From: Streptomyces sp. NBRC 109706
Lineage (GTDB): Bacteria; Actinomycetota; Actinomycetes; Streptomycetales; Streptomycetaceae
Assembly: GCF_000974485.1 (NCBI RefSeq)
Contig: NZ_BBOM01000006.1
Coordinates: 124,001-188,000 of the forward strand
DNA length: 64,000 bases
Direction: 5' to 3'
Position numbers and translations under genes: made by a program. The notes under the pieces were generated by a model, which had not been told where the DNA came from, searched no databases, and saw nothing but the letters and a program-made list of their open reading frames with translations. Below are positions 28,987-36,943 of this stretch, in pieces. Every line of letters begins with the position of its first letter. Position 1 is the first letter of the stretch.

Positions 28987-31545
28987 ATGAGTGCGGGGTC
29001 TGACCAGGTCCGGACGCCCGAGGACTGGCGGCTGCTGCCCGTCTTCGCGTTGCGGCAGTCCGGCTTCGGGTTCGAGTTGCTGGAGCCGTACGCCGAACCG
29101 GAGGCGGTGGCCGAGGCCACCCGTATGCGGGAGACCGGGAAGCGGCTGACGGAACTGGCGCCCGAGCTCAAGTCGGCCATCCGGCAGGCGCGGCTGGCCG
29201 ACAACGGCGCCTCCGCCTCGGCCATCGGCTATCTGCGGCCGTTGACCGAGGAGACGCTTCGACTGCTGCGGGAGCGACTGCCCACCGAGGCGCGGCCGGT
29301 CCTGGCCGGGTACCAGGACCACGCGGTCCGGCTGGCCGGTCTGTGGCAGCGGTGGGAGGAGGACCACGAGCGGCGGCTGCACCGTGCCAAGACCGCGCTG
29401 CGGGACGCCTTCCGCGACGATCCCCTGCTGCGGGAGGTGCTGCTGCTGTCCAACGAGGCCAACTACCGTCTGTTCGCCGACTGGTTGGACGGCGGTGACG
29501 GCGGTCACGGTGGCGACGGCGGTGACGGCGGTGACGGCGTGGGAGGACCGCGCGGCCGCAAGATGACCGACCTGCTGACGCGCTATCTCCAGCGCGTCAC
29601 CACCAAGAACGAGACGGCCTCGCACTTCGGTCCGTTGAGCGCGGGTCGGGTGGACCGCGAAGCGCGCGGCATCACCTGGGAGGAGGCACCGCTGCGCCGG
29701 CGGGTGTTCCTCGCCCACTGGGCAGCGGAGAAGGTCGCGGGCGCGTTGAGCGCGGACCCCGCGTTGGCCGGACGGATCATGCCGCGCCGCCGCCCCTGGG
29801 CGTTCGAACGCGATGGCGTCGTCACGCTCTACGCGTTCACCACCGAGGACGGCTTCTCCGTGGACTGGCGGTTCCGCGACTCGGAGCCGGTGGCGCTGCC
29901 GGCGGAGGAGCTTCGGGTGTTCCGCCGGTGCGACGGGCGCACCACGCTGGCGCGGCTGCGCGACGAACTGGGCGACGGAGTGGACCGGGCGCTCGCCAAG
30001 CTGGTCGAACGAGGCTTCGTGGTAAGCCGTTTCGAGGTGCCGGTCGGGGTGACCGACCCCCTGTCCGCGCTGCGGGAGCAGACCGGCGACGCCGAGGCGA
30101 TCGAACGCCTGGAGCGGGCGCTGGCCGCCGTTCCCCGCGCGGCACCGTCCGAACGGCCCGCGGCCATCACCGCGTTGAAGCACCGCTACGCCGAGATCAC
30201 CGGCGCCACGGCCAACCGTGGTACGGGGATGCACTACGCCGATCGCAGTGTCTTCTACGAGGAGTGCCACGGCGAGGTGACCAGGCCGCGCCTCGGTGCG
30301 GACCTGGCCGCGCTGATCGAGCGGGAGCTGGCCCCCGTCTACGCGTTGGCGTTCGCAGCGCCCCGGCTGCGGATCGTTCGGGAGACCGAGCTGCTGACGC
30401 GCTGGGCGACCCGGCGCTTCGGCCCCGACGTCGACATCCCGCTGGACCGGTTCTACGCCGGGTACTTCGCCGACCGCGACGAGCTGCTGAACGAGGTCGA
30501 CAAGGTCGACGCGGAGGTCGACGCGCTGGACGCCGATCTCACGGATCTCCTCCTCGGTGACGCCGCCCCCACCGCGGCCGACGTGATCGTCGATCCGGAG
30601 CGGTTGGAGACGTTCCTCCGCCGTTGTCCCGACGGCCCGCCCGCGCTGGTCAACCCGGACGTCATGCTGGCCGCGGCCGATCCCGGGGCGCTGGCGCGCG
30701 GTGACTTCCTCGCCGTCGTCGGGGACTGCCACGGGACGCGGGAGCTGCTCAGCCACTCCAGCTTCGCGCCGCTGATCGCCGAGGAGTGCCCGGACTTCAC
30801 CCGGGACGTGACCGCCGCGTACCGCGCGCTCGTCGAGGACGACGAGGTACCGCACGACCTAGCCCGCAGCCATCCGGACAAGACCGCGTCCCGTGGCCCG
30901 CTGGAGATGGCCGACGTGGAGATCTTCGGCCGGTCCAGCCGCCCACGCGGCGAGGTCGTCCAGCCGTCGTCGATGTACCTCAGGGTCAGCGGCGGACGGC
31001 TGGGGCTGTACGCGGAAGGCGTGCGGGGGCGGATGCGGCTGCTGGCCCCGCCGTCCGGCGGCCCGACCATCAGGCTGGACCCGCTCGCCCCGTTCGCCTT
31101 CCCCCGCCGGCTCGGCGGCCTCGTGCTGGAGGCGGACCGGCATACCCGGGTACCGAGGATCACCACCGGCCGCATCGTGCTGCAACGCCGGCTATGGCGC
31201 GTCCCGGTCGCCGAGCTGGTCGGACTCGGCCCCGACGGCGCGCGGCGCAAGGGCAACGCCGCCGAGTTCTTCGCCGCCTGCGAGCTGCGCCGACGGCACG
31301 AACTGCCGCGCCACGCCTTTGTGAAGTTCGACTCCGAACCCAAGCCGCTCTACGTGGACTTCACCGCTCCGATGCTCGTACGCCAGATGTTCCGGCTCGC
31401 CCACGGCGCGAGCGGACTCGTGACCTTCAGCGAGATGCTGCCCGGCCCCGACCAGCTGTGGTTGCGGCGTGACGGCCACCGCTACACCACCGAACTGCGC
31501 TGCGCCGTTTCCAACGTCCGTGCTGCTACCGCCCAGGAGAGTTGA
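28987..31545 (+). CDS. LanB-like tRNA-dependent protein 2 (no elimination domain)
   Basis: An 852-residue paralogue of the protein at 20807. I chose the ATG at 28987 because GAGGGGA lies just upstream; an in-frame ATG at 28915 would add 24 residues. Family features are [51 protein letters not shown] (near 206), [19 protein letters not shown] and the terminal [20 protein letters not shown]. It too stops at the end of the tRNA-dependent domain. A Gly/Asp-rich insert coded by 9-bp repeats ([16 protein letters not shown], about residues 168-183) is odd and probably a flexible loop. Two such proteins in one cluster suggest two successive tRNA-dependent additions or a heteromer. Confidence 0.85.
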   Translation: MSAGSDQVRTPEDWRLLPVFALRQSGFGFELLEPYAEPEAVAEATRMRETGKRLTELAPELKSAIRQARLADNGASASAIGYLRPLTEETLRLLRERLPTEARPVLAGYQDHAVRLAGLWQRWEEDHERRLHRAKTALRDAFRDDPLLREVLLLSNEANYRLFADWLDGGDGGHGGDGGDGGDGVGGPRGRKMTDLLTRYLQRVTTKNETASHFGPLSAGRVDREARGITWEEAPLRRRVFLAHWAAEKVAGALSADPALAGRIMPRRRPWAFERDGVVTLYAFTTEDGFSVDWRFRDSEPVALPAEELRVFRRCDGRTTLARLRDELGDGVDRALAKLVERGFVVSRFEVPVGVTDPLSALREQTGDAEAIERLERALAAVPRAAPSERPAAITALKHRYAEITGATANRGTGMHYADRSVFYEECHGEVTRPRLGADLAALIERELAPVYALAFAAPRLRIVRETELLTRWATRRFGPDVDIPLDRFYAGYFADRDELLNEVDKVDAEVDALDADLTDLLLGDAAPTAADVIVDPERLETFLRRCPDGPPALVNPDVMLAAADPGALARGDFLAVVGDCHGTRELLSHSSFAPLIAEECPDFTRDVTAAYRALVEDDEVPHDLARSHPDKTASRGPLEMADVEIFGRSSRPRGEVVQPSSMYLRVSGGRLGLYAEGVRGRMRLLAPPSGGPTIRLDPLAPFAFPRRLGGLVLEADRHTRVPRITTGRIVLQRRLWRVPVAELVGLGPDGARRKGNAAEFFAACELRRRHELPRHAFVKFDSEPKPLYVDFTAPMLVRQMFRLAHGASGLVTFSEMLPGPDQLWLRRDGHRYTTELRCAVSNVRAATAQES

Positions 31546-31546
31546 C

Positions 31547-32977
31547 GTGACCTTCGACTACCGAATCGCCGACATCAGCCTGGCCGAGGAGGGTCGGACG
31601 GCCATCCGACTCGCCGAGCACGACATGCCGGGGCTGATGGCCGTCCGCCGGGAGTACGGCCCCGACAAGCCACTCGCCGGCGTGCGCATCGCCGGATCGC
31701 TCGGCATGACCGTCGAGACCGCCGTGCTCATAGAGACTCTGATCGAACTCGGCGCCGAACTGCGCTGGGCGACCTGCAACGTGCTGTCCACCATGGACCA
31801 CGCCGCGGCGGCGATCGTATGCGGCCCGAACGGCACCCCGGCCGACCCACAGGGCATCCCGGTCTTCGCCTGGATGGGGCAGACCCTCGACGAGTACTGG
31901 TGGTGCCACGCCCGGGCACTGCGCTGGCCGGACGGCAGCGGCCCCGACCTCATCCAGGACGACGGCGGCGACGCCACCCTGCTGCTGCACACGTCCGTCC
32001 GGTACGAGAAGAGCGGCACGGCCCCCGACCCGGCGACCGCGCACAACGCCGAACGCGCCGCGCTGTTGCGCTTCGTCGCCGACTCGATGGCCGAGGAGTC
32101 CGACCGGTGGATCGGGGTCGCCGCGTCCATCCGGGGTGTCGCCGAGGAGACCACCACCGGGGTGCGGGCGCTGCGCAGGCTCGCCGACTCCGGGGAGCTG
32201 ATGTTCCCCGGTATCAACGTCAACGACGCAGTGACCAAGTCCAAACTGGACAACATCTACGGCTGCCGCCACTCCCTCGTCGACGGGCTGAACCGGGCGA
32301 CCGACCGCATGATCAGCGGCAAGGTGGGGGTCGTCGCCGGCTACGGCGACGTCGGCAAGGGCTGCGCCTCCGCGCTCTCCAGCCTGGGCGCCCGGGTGAT
32401 CGTCGTCGAGATCGACCCGATCTGCGCGCTCCAGGCCGCGCTGGACGGCTACCAGGTGACGACCCTCGACGAGGCGGCCCCGATCGGCGACATCTTCATC
32501 ACCGCGGCGGCCAACTGCGAGGTGGTCCGGCCGGAACACATGGCGCGGATGAAACACCTGTGCATCCTCGGCAACATGGGCCACAGCGATGTCGAGATCG
32601 ACGTCGCCGGGCTGGCGAAGGTGCCCGGCATCCGCAGACGGGAGCTCAAGCCGCAGGTGGACGAGTGGATATGGCCGGACGGCCGGTCGCTGCTGGTGCT
32701 CTCGCACGGCCGGGACCTCAACTTCGGCAACGCCACCGGACACCCCGCGTTCGTCATGTCGGCCTCGTTCACCAATCAGGCGCTCGCGCTGCTCGAACTC
32801 GCCGGCAACACCTACCCCGTCGGGGTGCACCTGCTGCCGCGCCGGGTGGACGAGCAGGTGGCCCGGCTCCATCTCGACGCGCTCGGCGTGAAGTTGGAAC
32901 AACTCACCCGAAAGCAGGCCGAGTACGTCGGCGTTCCGGTGGAGGGCCCGTACAAGCGGGACGACTACCGGTACTGA
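31547..32977 (+). CDS. ahcY: S-adenosylhomocysteine hydrolase (adenosylhomocysteinase)
   Basis: A 476-residue protein starting at the GTG two bases after the LanB stop, with GGAGA upstream. Family features are [34 protein letters not shown], the NAD-binding [34 protein letters not shown], and the C-terminal PYKRDDYRY whose Lys and Tyr contact NAD. It cleaves S-adenosylhomocysteine to adenosine and homocysteine. A dedicated copy inside a biosynthetic cluster usually means heavy methyl-transfer flux, yet no classical methyltransferase is present. It may serve the radical SAM step, a methyltransferase outside the window, or act on a modified nucleoside-thioether. It is slightly divergent, so the normal reaction is likely but not certain. 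Confidence 0.9.
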   Translation: MTFDYRIADISLAEEGRTAIRLAEHDMPGLMAVRREYGPDKPLAGVRIAGSLGMTVETAVLIETLIELGAELRWATCNVLSTMDHAAAAIVCGPNGTPADPQGIPVFAWMGQTLDEYWWCHARALRWPDGSGPDLIQDDGGDATLLLHTSVRYEKSGTAPDPATAHNAERAALLRFVADSMAEESDRWIGVAASIRGVAEETTTGVRALRRLADSGELMFPGINVNDAVTKSKLDNIYGCRHSLVDGLNRATDRMISGKVGVVAGYGDVGKGCASALSSLGARVIVVEIDPICALQAALDGYQVTTLDEAAPIGDIFITAAANCEVVRPEHMARMKHLCILGNMGHSDVEIDVAGLAKVPGIRRRELKPQVDEWIWPDGRSLLVLSHGRDLNFGNATGHPAFVMSASFTNQALALLELAGNTYPVGVHLLPRRVDEQVARLHLDALGVKLEQLTRKQAEYVGVPVEGPYKRDDYRY

Positions 32978-33043
32978 GCGGCGTACCGGCCGGAACGCCG
33001 CAAGCCCCACCCTCACCACCACTCCGAGCATCCGGGAATCCTC

Positions 33044-34468
33044 GTGCACGTCCGTCTACTCGCCCCGACCACCCCGCCCTCCGACGCCGGCCGCCGGGAC
33101 ACCGCCGTGCTCCGGGCCGCCGCTCTGCTGGAGAAGGACGGCCATACCGTGACGCTCTCCGGCCCCGGGGAGCCGACCCCTGGTTCGAGCGTCGGACGAC
33201 CCGATCTGGTGCTTGTGCTTCCCGAACCGGCCGTCGAGAGCCTGGCATTGACGGCCCGTCAGATCGCTGCGGTGCGGGCGGCGTACGCGGCGGGTCACGG
33301 CGGTCCCGGGGGTTCGGGCGGTCCCCGGGGTTCGGGATCCGCCTGCCCGCCGGTGGTCGTGGCGGGGCCGGAGGCGAGCCTGGCGCCGCTGGAGACCCGG
33401 CGCGCCGTGGGCGCCGACGGCAGCCTCCCGGGAGCGCTGGAGGAGGCGCTGCGGTGGCTCGTCGAGGCGTGCGCCGCCGATCCGTCGGCGCTTCGCCCCG
33501 ACCGGCTTGGGCGGATCAGGCCGACCTTCGGGCGCTGGGATCCCGAGGGTGAACTCGCCGACGACCACGAGGAGTTGGATGTCGCCGAGCTGGCCGGGCA
33601 GGCGGCCGAGCGGCTGGGGCTCGGGGCGGCCACACTCGCGGGATCGGGTCTTGAGTTCGCCGTCTTCCGGGCCGAGGGGGGCCGGTACGGCGACGTGGCG
33701 CTCCGGGTGCCCAGGCAACGGGTGGTGCGCTACACCGGCCGCGACCCGTTCACCGTCCGGGACGCGCTGGAGCAGGAGCGGACGATCGCCGCGCATCTCC
33801 ACGCCCACGGACTGCCGGTCGCCGAACCGCTCGCCCTGGTGGAGACCGCCGACGCGCCCGTACTGGCGTCCCGCTTCCATCCCGGTGCCGGCACCGCCCC
33901 GGCGCCCGACCGGATCGGCGAGCTGCTGGCGCGGCTGCACCGGACACCGCCGGTGGATCTCCGCCCGCTGGACCACGACGGCTGGCCGTTCTCGGTGGGC
34001 ATCGCCCGCCGGGTGGCGACCCGTTGGGCATGGCTCGCCACCAAGTTTCCCGACCTTCCGCCGCTCCCCGGTCTCGACCGGCTGATCCCCCTGCTCGAAC
34101 CCCTGGCCGCCGAGTCCCGGGTGCTCCATCTGGACGTCCGCGCCTGCAACATGGCCGCCACCGACGGGACGCCGACGGCACTGTTCGACTGGGGCTGCGC
34201 GATGGTCGGGCACCCGGCCCTGGAGTTGGCGCGGATCCGGGAGAACGACCTGCTGCCGGAGAACGACACGGACGTGGCGGCCGTGCTGGCCGGTTACCGC
34301 CGTCACGCGCCGGAACCCGTCGTGGACCCCGCCGTCGACGCCGTACTGCGGCTGGACGGCGTGACGATGCTCAGCGTCGTCTTCGGATCGGGCACGCCCG
34401 ATCCCGAACGCCTGGCGATCCTCGTTGACCGGGCCGAGAACCTTGTGAAGGAGCTGACATGCTTGTGA
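33044..34468 (+). CDS. Aminoglycoside-phosphotransferase-type kinase with a B12-binding-like N-terminal domain
   Basis: A 474-residue two-part protein. Residues about 180-474 are an APH/choline-kinase fold: glycine-containing loop GSGLEFAVFRAEGGRYGDVA, VALRVPR with a possible ATP Lys replaced by Arg, the catalytic loop VLHLDVRACNMAA and LFDWGCAMVGHPALELAR (the DxD-type metal site is partly altered). Residues 1-160 look like the Rossmann-type cobalamin-binding region of B12-dependent radical SAM proteins (MHVRLLAPTTPPSDAGRRDT, PVVVAGPEASLAPLE) but lack the DxHxxG cobalamin motif. A Gly/Ser/Pro linker (GGPGGSGGPRGSG) interrupts it. The fusion is unfamiliar to me. It may phosphorylate an intermediate or provide self-resistance. 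Confidence 0.65.
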   Translation: MHVRLLAPTTPPSDAGRRDTAVLRAAALLEKDGHTVTLSGPGEPTPGSSVGRPDLVLVLPEPAVESLALTARQIAAVRAAYAAGHGGPGGSGGPRGSGSACPPVVVAGPEASLAPLETRRAVGADGSLPGALEEALRWLVEACAADPSALRPDRLGRIRPTFGRWDPEGELADDHEELDVAELAGQAAERLGLGAATLAGSGLEFAVFRAEGGRYGDVALRVPRQRVVRYTGRDPFTVRDALEQERTIAAHLHAHGLPVAEPLALVETADAPVLASRFHPGAGTAPAPDRIGELLARLHRTPPVDLRPLDHDGWPFSVGIARRVATRWAWLATKFPDLPPLPGLDRLIPLLEPLAAESRVLHLDVRACNMAATDGTPTALFDWGCAMVGHPALELARIRENDLLPENDTDVAAVLAGYRRHAPEPVVDPAVDAVLRLDGVTMLSVVFGSGTPDPERLAILVDRAENLVKELTCL

Positions 34469-34481
34469 AGGAGCTGACATG
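34442..34481 (+). repeat. 20-bp tandem duplication over a gene junction
   Basis: CTTGTGAAGGAGCTGACATG occurs at 34442-34461 and again at 34462-34481 without mismatch. Each unit carries an AGGAG ribosome-binding site and an ATG. Removing one unit would restore an ATGA overlap between the kinase and lyase genes. The duplication adds Cys-Leu to the kinase C-terminus and places the lyase start ten bases after the kinase stop. Confidence 0.9.
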
Positions 34482-36017
34482 AAGGCTGCCGACAACACCG
34501 GTGCGGGCACGGACGACGACACCGGCCCCGCGCGGGCACCGCTCAGCGGGCGGGTGTCCGGCACCCCGAGCGAGCTGTGGCACGAGGAGATCCTTGGCCC
34601 GCACTTCGCCTACGAGTTGAAGAACCTCCTGCCCTGGTACGTGGCGATCGAGAAGGTACTGGCCGTGGAGTACGCGCGGCTGGGTGTCCTCACCGAGGCC
34701 GACGCCGAGGCGCTGGGCCAGGCGCTGCACACCCTCGACGCCGAGGCGCTGACGGCCAGTCCGGCCGCCAACATGTCGGACATCTCCTTCGCCCTGGAAC
34801 GCCATGTCGAGCAGCGGCTGCCGCGGCCGATACCGGCCTGGCATGTCGACCGGAGCCGCAACGACTCCCAGGCGACCGCACAGTTGATGTTCGGACGGAG
34901 CGAACTGGCCGATATCGGCGCACGGTTGGTGGAGTTCGGCACCGCGGTGCATCAGCTGGCCGAGGCCACCCGCGAGCTGCCGATGCCCGGTCACACCCAT
35001 TTCCAGGCCGCCCAGATCATCACCCCCGGGTTCTATCTGGCAGCCGTCTCCGACCGGATCCTGCATACGAGCCGCCGGCTGCTGCACACCTACGACGGCC
35101 TCGACGCCTGCCCGTTGGGTTCCGGCGCGATGGCCGGACAGCACCTCGCCTGGGACCGCGACCGGATGGCGCGGCTGCTGGGATTCCGGCGTTCCCACCC
35201 GCTTGCCCTCGTCGGCGTGGCCTCCCGTGGCTGGGTCGCCGAGGTGACCGCCGAACTGGGCGTTTTCGGAACCGAGTTGAGCCGTTTCAGCAGCGACCTG
35301 CTGACCTGGGGCAGCAGCGAACTCGGCTTCATAGACCTGCCGGACGAGCTGTGCGGGATCTCCTCGGCGATGCCGCAGAAGAGGAACTTCCCGGTGCTGG
35401 AACGGATTCGCGGCCGTACCTCGCATCTGGCGACCTACCACCTCGACGCGGTGCTCGGCCAGCGCAACACCCCCTTCACCAATCTGGTGGAGGTCGGGAA
35501 GGAGGCCGGCGCGAACCTGGCCACCGCCTACACGACCATGCGCAGCGTGCTCCGTCTGTTCACCGAGGTGATGGGGCGGTTGAGCTTCCGCGCCGACCGG
35601 ATGCGGGCCGCCTGCGAGCGGGAGTACCTCGGTGGCTTCGCTCTCGCCAACGCGCTGACCCTTGAGGAGGGTCTGCCCTGGCGCCGGGCACAGGTGGTGG
35701 CGGGTGCCTATATCGTCGCGGCGATGGAGGCCGGGCTCGCGCCGGACAAGGCGGACACCGACCTGCTGTGCCGGGTCGCGTCGGAACGCGGTTTCGCCCT
35801 CTCCTCCCCCGCCTCCGTACTGGACTCCGTATCGGACACCGACACGGGACCGCGTCGTATGCGGTCGGCCGGCTCCGCACATCCCGACGCCACGGCTGCG
35901 GTGCTGCGCGAGCAGACGGTGGAGTACGAACGGCTGCGGACGGAGTGGGCCCGGCGGTCCGCGACCGTCGCCGCGGGGCTCGCCGAGACGGACACCCTGC
36001 TCGGGCTCGTTCGGTGA
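34479..36017 (+). CDS. Argininosuccinate lyase-family protein, probable fumarate-releasing step of diaminobutyrate synthesis
   Basis: A 512-residue member of the fumarase/argininosuccinate lyase superfamily. Visible motifs are HVDRSRNDSQAT (from HxGRSRND), PGHTHFQAAQ with the conserved His, and the mobile signature loop GISSAMPQKRNFP at about 292-304 with the catalytic Ser. Argininosuccinate lyase for arginine would sit with arg genes. Here it overlaps a GHMP kinase gene and is followed by a cysteine-synthase homologue. That triad matches the route known for 2,3-diaminobutyrate in uridyl-peptide and lipopeptide antibiotics: threonine is phosphorylated, aspartate replaces the phosphate, and the lyase expels fumarate. 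The same role is inferred here. Its start region lies in a 20-bp duplication. Confidence 0.85.
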   Translation: MKAADNTGAGTDDDTGPARAPLSGRVSGTPSELWHEEILGPHFAYELKNLLPWYVAIEKVLAVEYARLGVLTEADAEALGQALHTLDAEALTASPAANMSDISFALERHVEQRLPRPIPAWHVDRSRNDSQATAQLMFGRSELADIGARLVEFGTAVHQLAEATRELPMPGHTHFQAAQIITPGFYLAAVSDRILHTSRRLLHTYDGLDACPLGSGAMAGQHLAWDRDRMARLLGFRRSHPLALVGVASRGWVAEVTAELGVFGTELSRFSSDLLTWGSSELGFIDLPDELCGISSAMPQKRNFPVLERIRGRTSHLATYHLDAVLGQRNTPFTNLVEVGKEAGANLATAYTTMRSVLRLFTEVMGRLSFRADRMRAACEREYLGGFALANALTLEEGLPWRRAQVVAGAYIVAAMEAGLAPDKADTDLLCRVASERGFALSSPASVLDSVSDTDTGPRRMRSAGSAHPDATAAVLREQTVEYERLRTEWARRSATVAAGLAETDTLLGLVR

Positions 36018-36934
36018 CCAGCGGGACCGACACGGCCGGCGGCTGCCTCGGGACGGGCACCACCTTCGGCACGTTCGGGGAACTGCTCCAGGGCGTGCTG
36101 CCCGACGGCCGGGCGTTCCTGGTCACCCTGCCGATCGACCGGTGGGCGCGGGCACGGTTCCACTACCGGCAGGAGGACCCGACGCTGCACGTGGTGCCGG
36201 CGCACAAGTGCAAGGCACACACGGCCGCGAGGCTCGCCCTGGCCTCGGTGGGCCGCCGGGGCGGCGGACTGCTCCACCTGGAGAGCGACCTGCCGGAGGG
36301 CAAGGGGCTGGCCAGCTCGTCGGCCGACCTGGTGGCGACGGTCCGCGCCGTGGGGGACGCGATCGGGGTGCGGTTCACCCCCGAGGAGATCGAGGCACTG
36401 CTCCGCGAGATCGAGCCGTCCGACGGCGTCATGTACGACGGGATCGTCGCCTTCTGCCACCAACAGGTCCGTCTGCTGGGGAAGTTCGGACACCTGCTGC
36501 CGCTGACCGTGGTGGCGCACGACGTGGGGGGCCGGGTCGACACCATCAGCCACAACCGTCGGCCCCCGCCGTTCCACGCCGCGGAGCGGCAGGAGTACGC
36601 CCGTCTCCTGGCCGAGCTGCGCGAAGCCGTCGCCTGCGGTGACCTCGCGACAGTGGGCCACATCAGTACCCGCAGCGCGGAGTTGAACCGCCGCATCCGC
36701 GCGCGCGACGACCTTGAACATCTCCGGTCCGCCTGCCGCGAGTTGGACGGGATCGGCCTGGTGCTGACGCACAGCGGCACCATGCTCGGCGTCGCGTTCG
36801 CCTCGGACGACCCGGAACTGGACGTCAAGACCAAGTCCCTGCGCGCCGCGTGTGCGGCGCTGCCGGGGACCGTCTCGGTGTTCCGCTCGCTCGGGGCAGG
36901 CGGTCAACAGCCGGCCCGTCGTGGCCAACAGTGA
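36014..36934 (+). CDS. GHMP-family kinase, threonine-kinase-like (PduX type)
   Basis: A 306-residue kinase starting at the GTG that overlaps the lyase stop by four bases. The N-terminal GTFGELLQGVLPDGRAFLVT resembles PduX and related L-threonine kinases of cobalamin synthesis. The GHMP phosphate loop is PEGKGLASSSADLVATV at about residues 94-110, and the C-terminal GIGLVLTHSGTMLGVAF fits motif 3. It probably makes O-phospho-L-threonine, or phosphoserine, as the activated substrate for the PLP enzyme encoded next. No other cobalamin gene is nearby, which favours the biosynthetic role over corrinoid synthesis. Confidence 0.82.
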   Translation: MTSGTDTAGGCLGTGTTFGTFGELLQGVLPDGRAFLVTLPIDRWARARFHYRQEDPTLHVVPAHKCKAHTAARLALASVGRRGGGLLHLESDLPEGKGLASSSADLVATVRAVGDAIGVRFTPEEIEALLREIEPSDGVMYDGIVAFCHQQVRLLGKFGHLLPLTVVAHDVGGRVDTISHNRRPPPFHAAERQEYARLLAELREAVACGDLATVGHISTRSAELNRRIRARDDLEHLRSACRELDGIGLVLTHSGTMLGVAFASDDPELDVKTKSLRAACAALPGTVSVFRSLGAGGQQPARRGQQ

Positions 36935-36943
36935 GGGGAAGCT

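Noticed and set aside
34479..36017. Arginine-biosynthetic argH
   Set aside because: No arg genes are adjacent; the gene is coupled to a GHMP kinase and a PLP-ATP-grasp fusion, and the sequence is divergent.
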